Shown: positions 15,975 to 25,904, counted from the stretch's first letter. The stretch: 35,603 nt of DNA from Microvirga sp. (GCA_029266525.1 JAQSWQ010000032.1:1-35603), one strand, 5' to 3'. Numbers and translations: made by a program. Notes: a model not told the origin generated them from the sequence alone.

Positions 15975-17189
15975 ATGCCGGGCACGCTGCTGCGCCGGAT
16001 GAGGTTGCTGGCGCTCCGGTGGAGGTCGGTCCTCGCGACTACGGGCATCGTCCTCCTGTCGGTGATCGCCGCGCTCGCCCTGTTCGAGCTCGTCGTCGAC
16101 CAGCGCCTGAAGATCAGGAGCGGCGGCTCGACCGAGGCGGTCGCGGTCGAGCGGCCGGACGCCCCGCCGCCGACCTTCTTCGCCCAATCCTTCGAGCGCG
16201 AGTTCAGCCTCATGGATCCGGCGACCGGGCGGATCCTGCCCGGCGGGCGGGTCACGGAGACCTTCGACCAGTTCGGGATGCGGGCCCTATCGACCCGTTC
16301 CTCCTTTCCTGATGCGACGACGGTGGCGCTCGTCGGAGATTCCTACACAGCCGGCGCCGAGGTCCCGTTCGAGGACACCCTGCAGGCCCGGATCGCCGCC
16401 CGCCTCCCCGGCGTGAACGTGATGAACTTCGGCGTGAGCGGGAGCAATTCGCGGTTCTTCGCGGCGCAGGCTCGAGGCTTCATCGAGCGCACCGGCAAGC
16501 GGCCGGACATCTACGTCGTCGGCCTCTACAAGGACATGCAGGTCGGGGACATCCCGAGGCGCGAGGCGGTCGAACGCTCCGGCGGGCGCGTGATGTATCG
16601 CGGCGTCCAGATCTCCCGAACCGAATACGAGCGCCTCGAGGGCTCCTGGATCCGCCGCGCTGCGTTCGAGGCCGGGATCTTCCTCCGGGAGCATTCGAGC
16701 AGCTTCAACGTGCTGTTCCCCCCGAGACCCTCGCACGGCTTTGCCATTCCGCAGCTCGGCGACCTCACGCCGGAGCGCTTCGCCAAGTGGCGCGCCGACG
16801 TGCTGGCCTCCCTTCGGGAGCTCGGGACGACGAGCCCGGGCGCCCGCATGATCGTCTGGCTCGTTCCGTCGAACCACGATCTCCTCCACAAGATGGTCGC
16901 GCGGCGCAAGCGCAAGCCGAGGCCGGTTCCAGAATGGGTGGGGCGCTCCGACGAGTTCTGGGCCGGGCTCTCCCGCGAGCTCAGAGCGGCGGGCGCCGAC
17001 GTGATCGATCCGACGGAGACGATCGAGGGCCTCCTGACCGGACCGGGCGGCGAATATCCCTTCACCGCTTCGGGACATTTCCGGCCGTCGGCCTACGCCG
17101 CGGTTGCGGAGCGTATCGTGCCATGCCTCGCGTCACGGCTGGACGCGAGGACCGCGGGAACCCACCCCGACCCGTCCGCCTGCCTATGA
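15975..17189 (+). CDS. Membrane-anchored SGNH-hydrolase-like protein
   Basis: The product is 404 residues from ATG 15975, with AGGTGGGG upstream. One N-terminal helix (about 17-38) anchors it, with the rest outside the cytoplasm. Block I is VALVGDSYTAG, with the nucleophile Ser in GDS. An MNFGVSGSN segment follows, and the C-terminal SGHFRPSAYAAVAE supplies the catalytic His in the manner of block V. SGNH proteins of this size usually act as esterases or O-acetyl transfer/removal enzymes on sugars or peptidoglycan; the substrate is unknown. Cotranscription with typA is possible but no functional link is apparent. Confidence 0.8.
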   Translation: MPGTLLRRMRLLALRWRSVLATTGIVLLSVIAALALFELVVDQRLKIRSGGSTEAVAVERPDAPPPTFFAQSFEREFSLMDPATGRILPGGRVTETFDQFGMRALSTRSSFPDATTVALVGDSYTAGAEVPFEDTLQARIAARLPGVNVMNFGVSGSNSRFFAAQARGFIERTGKRPDIYVVGLYKDMQVGDIPRREAVERSGGRVMYRGVQISRTEYERLEGSWIRRAAFEAGIFLREHSSSFNVLFPPRPSHGFAIPQLGDLTPERFAKWRADVLASLRELGTTSPGARMIVWLVPSNHDLLHKMVARRKRKPRPVPEWVGRSDEFWAGLSRELRAAGADVIDPTETIEGLLTGPGGEYPFTASGHFRPSAYAAVAERIVPCLASRLDARTAGTHPDPSACL

Positions 17190-17305
17190 ACGTGACGTGT
17201 GCTTATCGCGGGCGCTCGAGGCCGGCCCGAACGAGGCTTCTCGTCCGGCTTATTTGCCAGGCGAGTCGGTGGGTGGCGCTGAGGCGAGATCAGGGTCGTC
17301 AGCCT
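17190..17305. other. Short convergent gap
   Basis: No gene or clear terminator is seen between the convergent SGNH gene and the small minus-strand gene. Confidence 0.4.
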
Positions 17306-17467
17306 TCAGGCTTCGGGGCTGATCGAGACCTCGGGTCCCTCGCTGCGCATCACGTGCTCGCTGCCGCCGCGCAAGACCTGCGCCGCCGCGCGGGGGACGC
17401 GGTCGAGGGTCGCGTAGGCGCAGGCGAAGAGCGCGAACATCGAGTAGACGGCGAGCTTGCGGCGCAT
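17306..17467 (-). CDS. Small protein with N-terminal signal or anchor, unknown
   Basis: The product is 53 residues from ATG 17467, with a strong GGGAGGA 8 nt upstream on the minus strand. It begins MRRKLAVYSMFALFACAYAT, a basic then hydrophobic stretch that could be a signal anchor or a weak lipoprotein signal ending at Cys16, followed by a short polar tail. I recognise no family. Support is the Shine-Dalgarno plus sensible protein composition. Confidence 0.5.
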   Translation of the reverse strand: MRRKLAVYSMFALFACAYATLDRVPRAAAQVLRGGSEHVMRSEGPEVSISPEA

Positions 17468-17639
17468 CGGACGATCCTCCCTTCCGGAGCGGCCGAAGCC
17501 GCGTCCTGAATGGCAGGAGCTTGCGCCGGCCGGCGCGCCAAAGAGGTGCGCGCCGGCACGGGAGAGGCGGCCGAAGCCGTCGCCTCAGGTCGAAATCGCT
17601 CGTTTCCGCAAAGGCTTGGTGCGCCGGCGCACGTCGCGT

Positions 17640-17850
17640 TCAGCCGCTCGTCGAATCGATTTTGGGGGTGGTCGCCGGCCGGCGTCAGCGCGCCCGCGCC
17701 GGGCGTGGCGTCGGGATTGGTCAGGTGCGGCTCGGCATGCGGGCCTCCGGGCGGCAGATCGTCCGGATCCGGCGCTTGTTCGCTAAGAGGCTTGCGGCTT
17801 GCGCTCTCGCGCGGGCTGCGAGGCGCCTCTTCCTTCGTGGCGCTCGTCAT
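17640..17850 (-). pseudogene. Small Pro/Asp-rich protein with a probable frameshift
   Basis: It starts at ATG 17850 with CAGGAG upstream and reads MTSATKEEAPRSPRES ... DPDDLPPGGPHAEPHLTNPD ... ALTPAGDHP. The frame then runs on for about 100 more codons of out-of-frame-looking sequence to 17350. Removing one base from the five-G run at 17664-17668 (five C on the coding strand) gives the ending KIDSTSG and a TGA at 17642-17640, a 69-residue protein. Short Pro-rich proteins ending in DSTSG-like tails are familiar to me from Hyphomicrobiales, with no known function. The indel may be real or a sequencing error. Confidence 0.55.
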
Positions 17851-17960
17851 GGAAATCTCCTGATCCTGCCTATCAGCTCTGCCTCCCGCCGAGGCCCCGG
17901 CCGTTGCGGTCGGCGCATGGTTAAACTCGCGTAGCGTGCGCTTGGTCTCACTGCGGAGCC

Positions 17961-18953
17961 TCAGAGCCCCTCGAACAGCGCGCTGGAGATGTAGCGTTCG
18001 GCGAAGGATGGGATGATCACGACGATGGTCTTTCCCGCCATGCCGGGACGCGCCCCGATCTCGAGCGCCGCCGCGACTGCCGCGCCCGACGAGATGCCGC
18101 CGGGGATGCCCTCGAGTTTCGCGAGCGCCCGCGCGGTGTCGAAGGCGGTCTGGTTTCCGACCGTCACCACCTCGTCGATGATCGAACGGTCGAGCACCTC
18201 GGGAATGAAGCCCGCGCCGATGCCCTGGATCTTGTGCTTGCCGGGCTGCCCGCCGGAGAGCACCGGCGAATCCTCCGGCTCGACAGCGACGATCTTGAGC
18301 GAGGGCCGGCGGGGCTTCAGCACCTGCCCGACGCCGGTGATGGTCCCCCCGGTGCCGACGCCCGAGACCAACCAGTCGATCTCGCCCTTGGTGTCGTTCC
18401 ATATCTCCTCCGCCGTAGTGCGCCGGTGGATCTCCGGGTTGGCGGGGTTTGCGAATTGCTGGGGGATGACCGCGCCCGGGATCTCGGCCTTGAGCTCCTC
18501 CGCGCGCGCCACCGCCGCCTTCATGCCGCCGTCGGCCGGGGTGAGCACGAGCTCGGCCCCGAGGAACGCCAGCATCTTGCGGCGCTCGAGCGACATCGTC
18601 TCGGGCATGGTCAGGATCAGCCGGTAGCCGCGTGCCGCCGCCACGAAGGCGAGCGCGATGCCGGTGTTGCCGGAGGTCGGCTCGATCAGCGTGGCGCCGG
18701 GGCGGATCGCGCCCGCCGCCTCGAGGGCATCGATCATGCTGACGCCGATGCGGTCCTTGACGCTCGCGATCGGGTTAAAGAACTCGAGCTTCGCCAGGAC
18801 GTTCGCCTCGACGCCGCGCTCCTTGGGCAGCCGGTTGAGGCGCACGAGCGGCGTGTCCCCGATGGTCTCGGTGATCGAGCTGAACACGCGGCCCCGGCCC
18901 GGGACTCGCGTTGGGTGGGGCTCGGTCGCGAGCTTGCGGGCGGCTTCGGCCAT
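17961..18953 (-). CDS. cysK: Cysteine synthase A (O-acetylserine sulfhydrylase)
   Basis: The product is 330 residues. It joins sulfide to O-acetylserine using PLP. The Schiff-base Lys is in ASVKDRIG, the substrate loop is TSGNTG, the phosphate-binding loop is GVGTGGT, and the Ser near the PLP ring is in GISSGAA. It starts [16 protein letters not shown], about 20 residues longer than E. coli CysK, before [15 protein letters not shown]. It is coded 75 bp downstream of an Rrf2-family regulator on the same strand, an arrangement that suggests sulfur-responsive control. Confidence 0.96.
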   Translation of the reverse strand: MAEAARKLATEPHPTRVPGRGRVFSSITETIGDTPLVRLNRLPKERGVEANVLAKLEFFNPIASVKDRIGVSMIDALEAAGAIRPGATLIEPTSGNTGIALAFVAAARGYRLILTMPETMSLERRKMLAFLGAELVLTPADGGMKAAVARAEELKAEIPGAVIPQQFANPANPEIHRRTTAEEIWNDTKGEIDWLVSGVGTGGTITGVGQVLKPRRPSLKIVAVEPEDSPVLSGGQPGKHKIQGIGAGFIPEVLDRSIIDEVVTVGNQTAFDTARALAKLEGIPGGISSGAAVAAALEIGARPGMAGKTIVVIIPSFAERYISSALFEGL

Positions 18954-19028
18954 AAAGTGCTCCTGATCGCAGCGAGAGGGTCCGGCGGTTATTTACGATG
19001 CCGTCCGCGGAATTTCCAATCTCACGAC

Positions 19029-19484
19029 CTAGATCGTGAAATCGGCAGCGGCCGGCACGCCGCCGAACACGCGGCGCTCGTCGGCGCGGCGGCACAGCTC
19101 CTCGATCGTGACCGCCTCGAGGGTCACGAGGAATGCCTCGGTCGCGCGGCCGACCAGCGGCGCAACGACCTCGTCGACGAGGCGGGAGGCCGGAAGCGGC
19201 GAAAGATTCTCCTCGCCCGTGACGGTCATCGCCGCACGGACGATCTCGGCAGCGTTGATCCGCCTGCGCTCGCGCGCAAGCTCATATCCGCCGCGCGGTC
19301 CGCGCACACCCTTGAGCACCCCGGCCCGCACAAGCGCCTGGAGAACGGTCTCGAGGTGCCGCGGCGGCAGGTTGTGGCGGCTTGCGAGCATCTTCGCGGC
19401 GACCGGGGACGGTCTCGCGTGCAGCGCAATGTCGACGACGGCGGCAATAGCCAAAAGGCTGCGCCGCGAGAGCAGCATCATCAT
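19029..19484 (-). CDS. Rrf2-family transcriptional regulator (CymR-like, no Fe-S cysteines)
   Basis: The product is 151 residues from ATG 19484, chosen for GAGGAGG 6 nt upstream; the frame runs open to 19574. The winged helix shows ARPSPVAAKMLASRHNLPPRHLETVLQALVRAGVLKGVRGPRGGYELA, the classic Rrf2 recognition helix and wing. Only one Cys is present (EELCRRAD). The three-Cys cluster site of IscR is missing, so it is probably not an iron-sulfur sensor. In other bacteria the cysteine-free member CymR represses cysteine genes together with CysK; cysK being the next gene here supports a similar role (inference). Confidence 0.87.
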   Translation of the reverse strand: MMMLLSRRSLLAIAAVVDIALHARPSPVAAKMLASRHNLPPRHLETVLQALVRAGVLKGVRGPRGGYELARERRRINAAEIVRAAMTVTGEENLSPLPASRLVDEVVAPLVGRATEAFLVTLEAVTIEELCRRADERRVFGGVPAAADFTI

Positions 19485-19512
19485 GGCCGTCCTCCTCTCG
19501 AGCGCGGGCTCT

Positions 19513-19959
19513 TTAGAGGCCCGTCGACCCGAAGCCGCCGCCGGCGCGATCGGTCGCGCCGAGATCGGCGACATCCTCCAGCACGGCGCGCGCGACCGGC
19601 GCGATCACCAGTTGGGCGATGCGCATCCCGCGCAGCACCGCGAACGGCTCCGCGCCGAGGTTGACGAGCAGCACCATCACCTCGCCGCGATAATCGGCAT
19701 CGATCGTGCCCGGGCTGTTCAGCACGGTGATCCCGTGCCGCAGGGCCAGCCCGGAGCGCGGCCTGACCTGAGCCTCGTGACCCTGCGGCAGCTCGAGCAC
19801 CAACCCGGTCGGGACGAGAGCACGCGCGAGAGTTTCAAGGACGATGGGCGAATTGTCGAGATTGGCTGCCTTCAGGTCAAGGCCGGCGGCGTGCTCGGTT
19901 GCGTAGGACGGAGACTCCAGCCCCTCGGCGTGAGGCAGACGCCGCAAGCGCAGGATCAT
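19513..19959 (-). CDS. dut: Deoxyuridine 5'-triphosphate nucleotidohydrolase (dUTPase)
   Basis: The product is 148 residues. All five trimeric dUTPase motifs are present: [44 protein letters not shown] and the C-terminal [12 protein letters not shown]. It hydrolyses dUTP to dUMP, keeping uracil out of DNA and feeding dTMP synthesis. Its ATG overlaps the coaBC stop as ATGA, so translation is coupled. coaBC-dut adjacency is common in proteobacteria. Confidence 0.97.
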   Translation of the reverse strand: MILRLRRLPHAEGLESPSYATEHAAGLDLKAANLDNSPIVLETLARALVPTGLVLELPQGHEAQVRPRSGLALRHGITVLNSPGTIDADYRGEVMVLLVNLGAEPFAVLRGMRIAQLVIAPVARAVLEDVADLGATDRAGGGFGSTGL

Positions 19960-21515
19960 GCGGGCGCCCGGGCGCTCAGCTTTGCGAGCCTTTCGACGAG
20001 CCGCCGGGCGACCTCGTCCTTGTCCATGGTCGGCCAGGTCTCGACGTCGTCACGCGTCACGAGATGCACCGTGTTGCGCGTTCCGCCCATCACGCCGGTG
20101 CCGGGTGCCACGTCGTTCGCGACGATGAGGTCGCAGCCCTTTCGGGCGAGCTTGGCCCGCGCGTGCTCCACCACCTTCTCGGTCTCCGCCGCGAAGCCGA
20201 CGACGAGCGGCGGGCGCCCCTCCTTACGCTGTGCGATGGCGGCGAGGATGTCGGGATTCTCGACGAGGCTCAGCGCGAGTGCCTTTCCGCCCTTCTTGAT
20301 CTTCTCTCGCGCTTCGCGCTCGGTTCGCCAATCGGCGACAGCAGCGGCGAAGACGGCGATATCGGCCGGCAGGGCTGCTTCGGCGGCGGCGAGCATCTCG
20401 CGCGCGCTTTCGACATGAAGGGTCCGCACCCGGGGCGGATCGGGGATCGCCACCGGACCCGAGATCAGCGTGACCTCGGCGCCGGCCTGCGCCGCCGCCT
20501 CGGCAATGGCGTGGCCCTGGCGTCCCGAGGAGCGGTTGGCGATGTAGCGCACCGGATCAATCGGCTCATGCGTCGGTCCCGAGGTCACCAGCACGCGCTT
20601 CCCGTGAAGCGCAGCCGGGCTCCGCGCCGCGGCCGGCCCAAGAAGTTCTTCCAGGGCCGCGACGATCTCAAGCGGCTCCGCCATGCGTCCGGGCCCCTCC
20701 TCCGCCTCGGCCATGGCGCCATCGTTCGGCCCAACCCCGGCGACGCCGTCGCGCTTGAGGACGGCGAGGTTGCGCTGCGTCGCCGGGTGCTGCCACATGC
20801 GCACGTTCATGGCGGGCGCGATCAGGATCGGCAGCGTGGTCGCGAGAAGCACGGTCGACGCAAGGTCGTTCGCGTGCCCCGCCGCCATCTTGGCCATGAG
20901 ATCGGCGGTCGCCGGCGCGACCACGATCGCGTCGGCGTCGCGCGCAAGCCGGATGTGGCCGATATCGGCCTCGTCCTCGCGGTCGAAGAGGTCGGTGTGG
21001 GCGCGGGAGCCGGCGAGCGAGGCCGCAGCGAGCGGGGTCACGAAGTGCTGCGCCGCCGTCGTGAGGATGCAGCGCACCTCGGCGCCGCGCTCGCGCAGCC
21101 GCCGGATGAGGTCGAGCGATTTGTAGGCCGCGATGCCGCCGCCGATGACGAGGAGGATGCGCTTTCTCTGCAGGAGAGAGTTAGGAGACTCGGCACTGAA
21201 CCTACCCCGCGCGGGCGCTACGGAAGCCCACTCGTCCGGTGTGAGCGGGCAGCTATCCAGATGCTCACCCCACCTCTTCGCCCGCTCCCCGCTGGCTGCC
21301 CCCAAATCCGGGTGCAATGTGAGATCGATGCCGCCGAGCGGATCGGCAATTTGGGTTATGGCATCCGCAACCTTGGTCGCAGCGGTGTCTGTCTCCCCCG
21401 TCGCGGCGAGGATACGGCGCACCTCCTCCTCCATCGAGCGTCCGTTTCGCGCCGCGCGGATTCGGAGGCGTTCCTTCACCCCATCGTCGATCTTCCGAAT
21501 AGTGATGCTGCCCAT
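19956..21515 (-). CDS. coaBC: CoaBC fused to an N-terminal FitA-like ribbon-helix-helix domain
   Basis: The product is 519 residues, about 115 more than typical CoaBC. Residues 1-40 ([19 protein letters not shown] ... [12 protein letters not shown]) match the ribbon-helix-helix fold of FitA-type antitoxins. A polar linker (41-115) follows. CoaC starts near 119 ([20 protein letters not shown]) with catalytic His187 (GHIRLA), Asn216 (HANDLAST) and PAMNVRMW. CoaB follows from [20 protein letters not shown] to the KIKKGG lysine. CoaBC makes 4'-phosphopantetheine for coenzyme A. No ATG, GTG or TTG lies between residue 72 and the CoaC core, so separate translation of plain CoaBC is unlikely. An AAGGAG lies 18 nt before the ATG, rather far. 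No FitB toxin is nearby. Confidence 0.93.
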   Translation of the reverse strand: MGSITIRKIDDGVKERLRIRAARNGRSMEEEVRRILAATGETDTAATKVADAITQIADPLGGIDLTLHPDLGAASGERAKRWGEHLDSCPLTPDEWASVAPARGRFSAESPNSLLQRKRILLVIGGGIAAYKSLDLIRRLRERGAEVRCILTTAAQHFVTPLAAASLAGSRAHTDLFDREDEADIGHIRLARDADAIVVAPATADLMAKMAAGHANDLASTVLLATTLPILIAPAMNVRMWQHPATQRNLAVLKRDGVAGVGPNDGAMAEAEEGPGRMAEPLEIVAALEELLGPAAARSPAALHGKRVLVTSGPTHEPIDPVRYIANRSSGRQGHAIAEAAAQAGAEVTLISGPVAIPDPPRVRTLHVESAREMLAAAEAALPADIAVFAAAVADWRTEREAREKIKKGGKALALSLVENPDILAAIAQRKEGRPPLVVGFAAETEKVVEHARAKLARKGCDLIVANDVAPGTGVMGGTRNTVHLVTRDDVETWPTMDKDEVARRLVERLAKLSARAPA

Positions 21516-21642
21516 TGCGCGGCCGATCTGAAGCTCCTTGTCTTATCGCATGGCATGCATGCACTGCAATCAATGAGTTCGTTCACTCTGGGAACCTGTG
21601 CTCCTGCCGCTGGCGATCACACCAAGCGGGGTACCTGTGCGT

Positions 21643-23205
21643 TTACCCGAACACGCTTATCGCTAGGAGTCCCGCAATCACCCACAGGGCCGCCGCTACC
21701 CAGCGCGAGCGGCGGGCTTCCGCCTCGCCGATGCCTTCGAGGCTCTCCGGAGTGAGGTCGAAGCCGCGGTCGGTCGCGCGCTCGAGCTTGGCGAGGACTC
21801 GTCCCGCCCGCACCGCGAGCTCGGGCAGGTCGCCCAGCGCGCCGACGAGGGTCGTGAGCCCGCGGCCCGCCTCCTCGATGCGGCCGGCCGGGCCGAGGTC
21901 GCGTTCGATCCACTCGCGCACGACGGGTTCGGCGGTCGACCACATGTCGAGCTTCGGATCGAGCGTGCGCGCGACCCCTTCGACCACCACCATGGTCTTC
22001 TGGAGCATCACGAGCTCGGTGCGGGTCGCCATATCGAAGATCGCCGTCACCTCGAACAACAGCGTGAGGAGGCGGGCCATCGAGATCTCGTCGGCGCGGC
22101 GGTCGTGGATCGGCTCGCCGATCGCCCGCAGCGCCTGGGCGAAATCCTCGACCGAATGATGCGGCGGCACGTAGCCCGCCTCGAAATGCACCTGGGCGAC
22201 GCGCCGGTAGTCGCGGCGGATGAAGCCGAGCAGGATCTCGGCCAGGAACCGGCGTTCCTTCAGGCCAAGGCGCCCCATGATGCCGAAATCGACCGCGACG
22301 AGCCGCCCGGCATCGTCGACGAAGAGATTGCCGGGGTGCATGTCGGCATGGAAGAAGCCGTCGCGGATGGCGTGCCGAAGGAAGGTCTGGATGACGGTGC
22401 GCGCGAGCGCGACGCGGTCGTGGCCCGCGGCCTCGATCGCCGCGAGGTCGTTGAGCCGGATCGCCTCGATCCATTCGGTCGTGAGCACATCCCGCTCGGT
22501 AAGGTCCCATTCAGGCTTCGGGACGCGGAAATCGGCATCGCCGGCCGTGTTCTCGGCAAGCTCGGACAAGGCGGCTGCCTCGAGCCGAAGATCCATCTCG
22601 ATCGCGACCGAGCGCGCAAGCGTCTCGACGACGTCGCGCGCCCGCAGACGGCGCGCGTCGGGTACGACGCGCTCGAACAGGCGGGCGGCAAACCGCATGG
22701 CCTGAAGGTCGCGCGCGAATTGCTGGCGCACGCCCGGGCGCATGACCTTGACCGCGACCACGCGCCCGCCCGCCGCCGTCATGCGGGCCTGGTGGACCTG
22801 GGCGATAGAGGCTGCGGCGATCGGCTCGCTGAACTCCGTGAAGAGCCCATCGAGCGGGCGCCCGAGCGCGATTTCGACCATCCGCGCCGCCTCGGTCCGC
22901 GGGAAAGGCGGCATGCGGTCCTGCAGCCGCTCGAGGTCGCGCGCGACCGCGACCCTGACGATGTCCGGGCGCGTCGCCAGGAACTGCCCGAACTTGACGT
23001 AGGATGGACCGAGCCGGGTCAGCGCCGCCGAGAGGCGGGCCGCGCCGTCGCCGATGCCGCGCCGCTCGATCATACGGGCGAGCCTCAGCAGCGCGCGGGC
23101 GGCCGGCGGCAGCACGCTCGGATCGACCAGCGCGAGCGCGCCCTCGCGCGCCAGCACGGAGCCGGCGCGGAGATTGCGCGCGAGATGGAGAAGATCGCTC
23201 AGCAC
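21643..23205 (-). CDS. ubiB: Ubiquinone biosynthesis kinase-like protein UbiB
   Basis: The product is 520 residues. Atypical ABC1/UbiB kinase motifs are present: KFGQ (71-74), AAASIAQVHQA, VAVKVMRPG, FHADMHPGNLF and VDFGIMGRL. The C-terminus ends in one membrane helix (WVAAALWVIAGLLAISVF). UbiB supports coenzyme Q synthesis at the inner membrane, probably by ATP-driven handling of Q precursors. It starts 4 bp after ubiE and is cotranscribed with it. Confidence 0.96.
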   Translation of the reverse strand: MLSDLLHLARNLRAGSVLAREGALALVDPSVLPPAARALLRLARMIERRGIGDGAARLSAALTRLGPSYVKFGQFLATRPDIVRVAVARDLERLQDRMPPFPRTEAARMVEIALGRPLDGLFTEFSEPIAAASIAQVHQARMTAAGGRVVAVKVMRPGVRQQFARDLQAMRFAARLFERVVPDARRLRARDVVETLARSVAIEMDLRLEAAALSELAENTAGDADFRVPKPEWDLTERDVLTTEWIEAIRLNDLAAIEAAGHDRVALARTVIQTFLRHAIRDGFFHADMHPGNLFVDDAGRLVAVDFGIMGRLGLKERRFLAEILLGFIRRDYRRVAQVHFEAGYVPPHHSVEDFAQALRAIGEPIHDRRADEISMARLLTLLFEVTAIFDMATRTELVMLQKTMVVVEGVARTLDPKLDMWSTAEPVVREWIERDLGPAGRIEEAGRGLTTLVGALGDLPELAVRAGRVLAKLERATDRGFDLTPESLEGIGEAEARRSRWVAAALWVIAGLLAISVFG

Positions 23206-23209
23206 GGGC

Positions 23210-23968
23210 TCAGATCTTCCACCCGGAATGAATGGCGACGATCCCTGCGGCGAGCGGCCGATGGGTCACGCGTCGCAGGCCCGCGGCCTCGACCATGCGC
23301 GCGAAGGGGGCCGGCCTCGGGAAGCGCCGGATCGACTCGACGAGGTAGCGATAGGACTCGGCGTCGCCCGCCACGAGCTCGCCGAGCCGCGGGATGACGT
23401 TGAAGGAATAGGCGTCGTAGAGCGCATCGAGGCCGGGCACGTCGACGCTCGAGAATTCGAGGCAGAGGAAACGCCCTCCGGGCCGTAGAACCCGATGCGC
23501 CTCGGCGAGCGCGGTGTCGATGCGGGGCACGTTCCGGATGCCGAAGGCGATGGTGTAGCCGTCGAAGGACCGCTCCGGAAAGGGCAGCGCCTCGGCATTC
23601 CCTTCGACGAATTCGATTCGGCCATCGTAGCGCCGGCCAGCGCGCTCGCGCCCGACCGCGAGCATGGCGCCGTTGATGTCGAGCACGGTTGCCCGCGCGC
23701 CCGGCCCGGCGGCATCGAGGATGCGAAAGGCGACGTCGCCGGTGCCGCCCGCCACGTCGAGGTGCCGGAAGAGGCGCGCGCGTCGCGGATTGAGCTGCCG
23801 CACGAGCTCCGCCTTCCAGGCGCGGTGCAGCCCCCCCGACATCAGGTCGTTCATGAGGTCGTAGCGCCGGGCGACGGAGTGAAAAACCGCGTTCACCCGC
23901 CCTTGCTTGTCCCGCAGGGGCACGGTCTCGAAGCCGAAATGCGTGGTGTCGCCGGAGCTTGTGGGCAT
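23210..23968 (-). CDS. ubiE: Demethylmenaquinone/2-polyprenyl benzoquinol methyltransferase UbiE
   Basis: The product is 252 residues from ATG 23968; a TTG at 23992 would add eight residues. Marks are [41 protein letters not shown], the SAM site [15 protein letters not shown], the family motif [10 protein letters not shown], and EFSSVDVPG. It C-methylates the quinone ring in ubiquinone synthesis. It is the first gene of the ubiE-ubiB unit and is divergent from mutM. Confidence 0.96.
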   Translation of the reverse strand: MPTSSGDTTHFGFETVPLRDKQGRVNAVFHSVARRYDLMNDLMSGGLHRAWKAELVRQLNPRRARLFRHLDVAGGTGDVAFRILDAAGPGARATVLDINGAMLAVGRERAGRRYDGRIEFVEGNAEALPFPERSFDGYTIAFGIRNVPRIDTALAEAHRVLRPGGRFLCLEFSSVDVPGLDALYDAYSFNVIPRLGELVAGDAESYRYLVESIRRFPRPAPFARMVEAAGLRRVTHRPLAAGIVAIHSGWKI

Positions 23969-24029
23969 CTGCAGGGTCGCCTTACGCTTCAATAGCGAAA
24001 GCCGCCCGGAGTGGCTATGTCACCGCTCC

Positions 24030-24914
24030 ATGCCCGAACTCCCCGAAGTCGAGACCGTCCGCCGCGGCCTCGAGCCCGCGATGGTCGGCGCGCGCTTCGA
24101 CAAGATCGAGCAGCGCCGTCCTGATCTGCGCTTGCCCTTTCCCAAGCGCTTCGCCGCGCGCCTCAAGGGCCAGGAGGTGATCGCGCTCGGCCGGCGCGCC
24201 AAATACCTCCTCGCCGATCTCGCCTCCGGCGAGGTGCTGGTCATGCATCTCGGCATGACCGGGCGCTTCCTCGTCGCGCAGGGCGGCGCGACGCGGGTGC
24301 CCGGCGAGTTCCATTACCAAGCGGGCGGCTCGGGCGCCCACGACCATGTCGTCTTCCACCTCTCGAACGGCGCCCGCGTCACCTATAACGACGCCCGCCG
24401 CTTCGGGCTGATGGATCTCGTTCCCCGGGCGGAGCTCGATGCGAGCCGCCACTTCCGCGGCATGGGCATCGAGCCGCTCGGCAACGAGCTTTCGGGCGAG
24501 GCGATCGCCCGGCTCTTCGCCGGCCGGCGCACGCCGCTCAAGGCCGCGCTCCTCGACCAGCGGCTGATCGCGGGCTTGGGCAACATCTATGTCTGCGAGG
24601 CGCTGTTCCGCGCTCGCCTCCACCCCGAGACGCCGGCCGGCTCGCTGGCGCGGGCGTCCGGCCAGCCGACCGGAAAGGCGCATCGGCTCGCGACCGTGAT
24701 CCGTGAAGTTCTATCGGAAGCGGTCGCGGCGGGCGGCTCGACCCTGCGCGACTACGCCCAGGCCGACGGCTCGCTCGGCTATTTCCAGCATGCCTTCCGG
24801 GTCTACAACCGCGCCGGCACTCCGTGCCCGACGCGCGGCTGCGGCGGCACCGTCACGCGCCTCGTCCAGGCTGGGCGCTCGACGTTTTTCTGTCCGCGCT
24901 GCCAGAAGCGCTGA
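24030..24914 (+). CDS. mutM: Formamidopyrimidine-DNA glycosylase
   Basis: The product is 294 residues from ATG 24030. The frame is open further upstream, but catalytic Pro2-Glu3 ([14 protein letters not shown]) fixes the start. The catalytic Lys lies in RRAKYLL, the H2TH helices in the middle, [11 protein letters not shown] as the conserved hinge, and a C-terminal zinc finger in CPTRGCGG ... FFCPRCQ. It removes 8-oxoguanine and other oxidised purines. Confidence 0.97.
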   Translation: MPELPEVETVRRGLEPAMVGARFDKIEQRRPDLRLPFPKRFAARLKGQEVIALGRRAKYLLADLASGEVLVMHLGMTGRFLVAQGGATRVPGEFHYQAGGSGAHDHVVFHLSNGARVTYNDARRFGLMDLVPRAELDASRHFRGMGIEPLGNELSGEAIARLFAGRRTPLKAALLDQRLIAGLGNIYVCEALFRARLHPETPAGSLARASGQPTGKAHRLATVIREVLSEAVAAGGSTLRDYAQADGSLGYFQHAFRVYNRAGTPCPTRGCGGTVTRLVQAGRSTFFCPRCQKR

Positions 24915-24977
24915 GCGGCTTGCCCGAAATGCCTCGCTTCTCTAGCGATGGCGTGCGTGATCCCGAGAGGCAGCGCC

Positions 24978-25751
24978 ATGGCTTATGAAACCCTTCTGGT
25001 CGAGACCCGCGGCAAGGTCGGGCTCGTCACGCTGAACCGTCCGCAGGCGCTGAACGCCCTCAATTCCACGCTGGTGCGCGAGCTCAACGCCGTGCTCGAC
25101 GGCTTCGAAGCCGACCGCGGCATCGGCTGCGTCGTGATCACGGGCTCCGAGAAGGCGTTCGCGGCGGGCGCCGACGTCAAGGAGATGCAGGCACTCTCGT
25201 TCCCCGAGACCTATCTCGACGACTTCATCACGGCCTGGGACCGGGTCGGCACGCGGCGCAAGCCGCTGATCGCGGCGGTCGCCGGCTTCGCCCTCGGCGG
25301 TGGCTGCGAGCTCGCCATGATGTGCGACATCATCATAGCCGCCGACACCGCCCGCTTCGGCCAGCCCGAGATCAAGCTCGGCGTCATGCCCGGCGCCGGC
25401 GGCACCCAGCGCCTCACCCGCATCGTCGGCAAGGCCAAGGCCATGGAGCTCTGCCTCACCGGCCGGATAATGAATGCGGAGGAGGCCGAGCGCTCCGGGC
25501 TCGTCGCGCGCGTCGTGCCGGCCGCGGATCTCCTCGGCGAGGCGATGAAGACGGCCGAGGTCATCGCCGGGCTCTCGCTGCCGATCGTCATGATGGCGAA
25601 GGAAAGCGTGAACCGCGCCTACGAGACCACGCTCGCCGAGGGCATCCGCTTCGAGCGCCGCCTCTTCCATGCGATGTTCGGGACCGCCGACCAGAAGGAG
25701 GGCATGGCGGCGTTCGTCGAGAAGCGCGCACCGAAATTCGAGAACCGCTGA
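24978..25751 (+). CDS. Enoyl-CoA hydratase
   Basis: The product is 257 residues from ATG 24978, with GAGAGG upstream. It is a crotonase-fold enzyme. Oxyanion-hole segments are [12 protein letters not shown] and [15 protein letters not shown], and the catalytic Glu residues lie in GGGCELAM and [17 protein letters not shown]. It hydrates trans-2-enoyl-CoA in fatty-acid oxidation, most like the short-chain FadB/EchA8 type. The position mutM-echA-rpsT-dnaA is conserved in several Hyphomicrobiales as I recall. Confidence 0.93.
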   Translation: MAYETLLVETRGKVGLVTLNRPQALNALNSTLVRELNAVLDGFEADRGIGCVVITGSEKAFAAGADVKEMQALSFPETYLDDFITAWDRVGTRRKPLIAAVAGFALGGGCELAMMCDIIIAADTARFGQPEIKLGVMPGAGGTQRLTRIVGKAKAMELCLTGRIMNAEEAERSGLVARVVPAADLLGEAMKTAEVIAGLSLPIVMMAKESVNRAYETTLAEGIRFERRLFHAMFGTADQKEGMAAFVEKRAPKFENR

Positions 25752-25756
25752 GCGCG

Positions 25757-25785
25757 TTGACGCTCGCCGGGGGCGCGTCTATAAG
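25757..25785 (+). promoter_or_regulatory. rpsT: rpsT promoter
   Basis: TTGACG (25757-25762), a 17-bp spacer and TATAAG (25780-25785) form one of the best sigma70-type promoters in the window. The expected start is near 25792, giving a leader of about 110 nt. In that leader GACCGCG-C-GG pairs with CC-CCGCGGTC near 25800-25825, followed by TTTCCCG, a possible attenuator or stabilising stem. Confidence 0.7.
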
Positions 25786-25904
25786 CCGGCCTTCTTGAGA
25801 CCGCGCGGCGTCGAGCCCCGCGGTCTTTCCCGTTTCGCCACGCTTTTCAGCCGATCCGAAGGCGCCCGTCGCCGCCCGCGATCAAGAGACCACGAGGATA
25901 GCCC

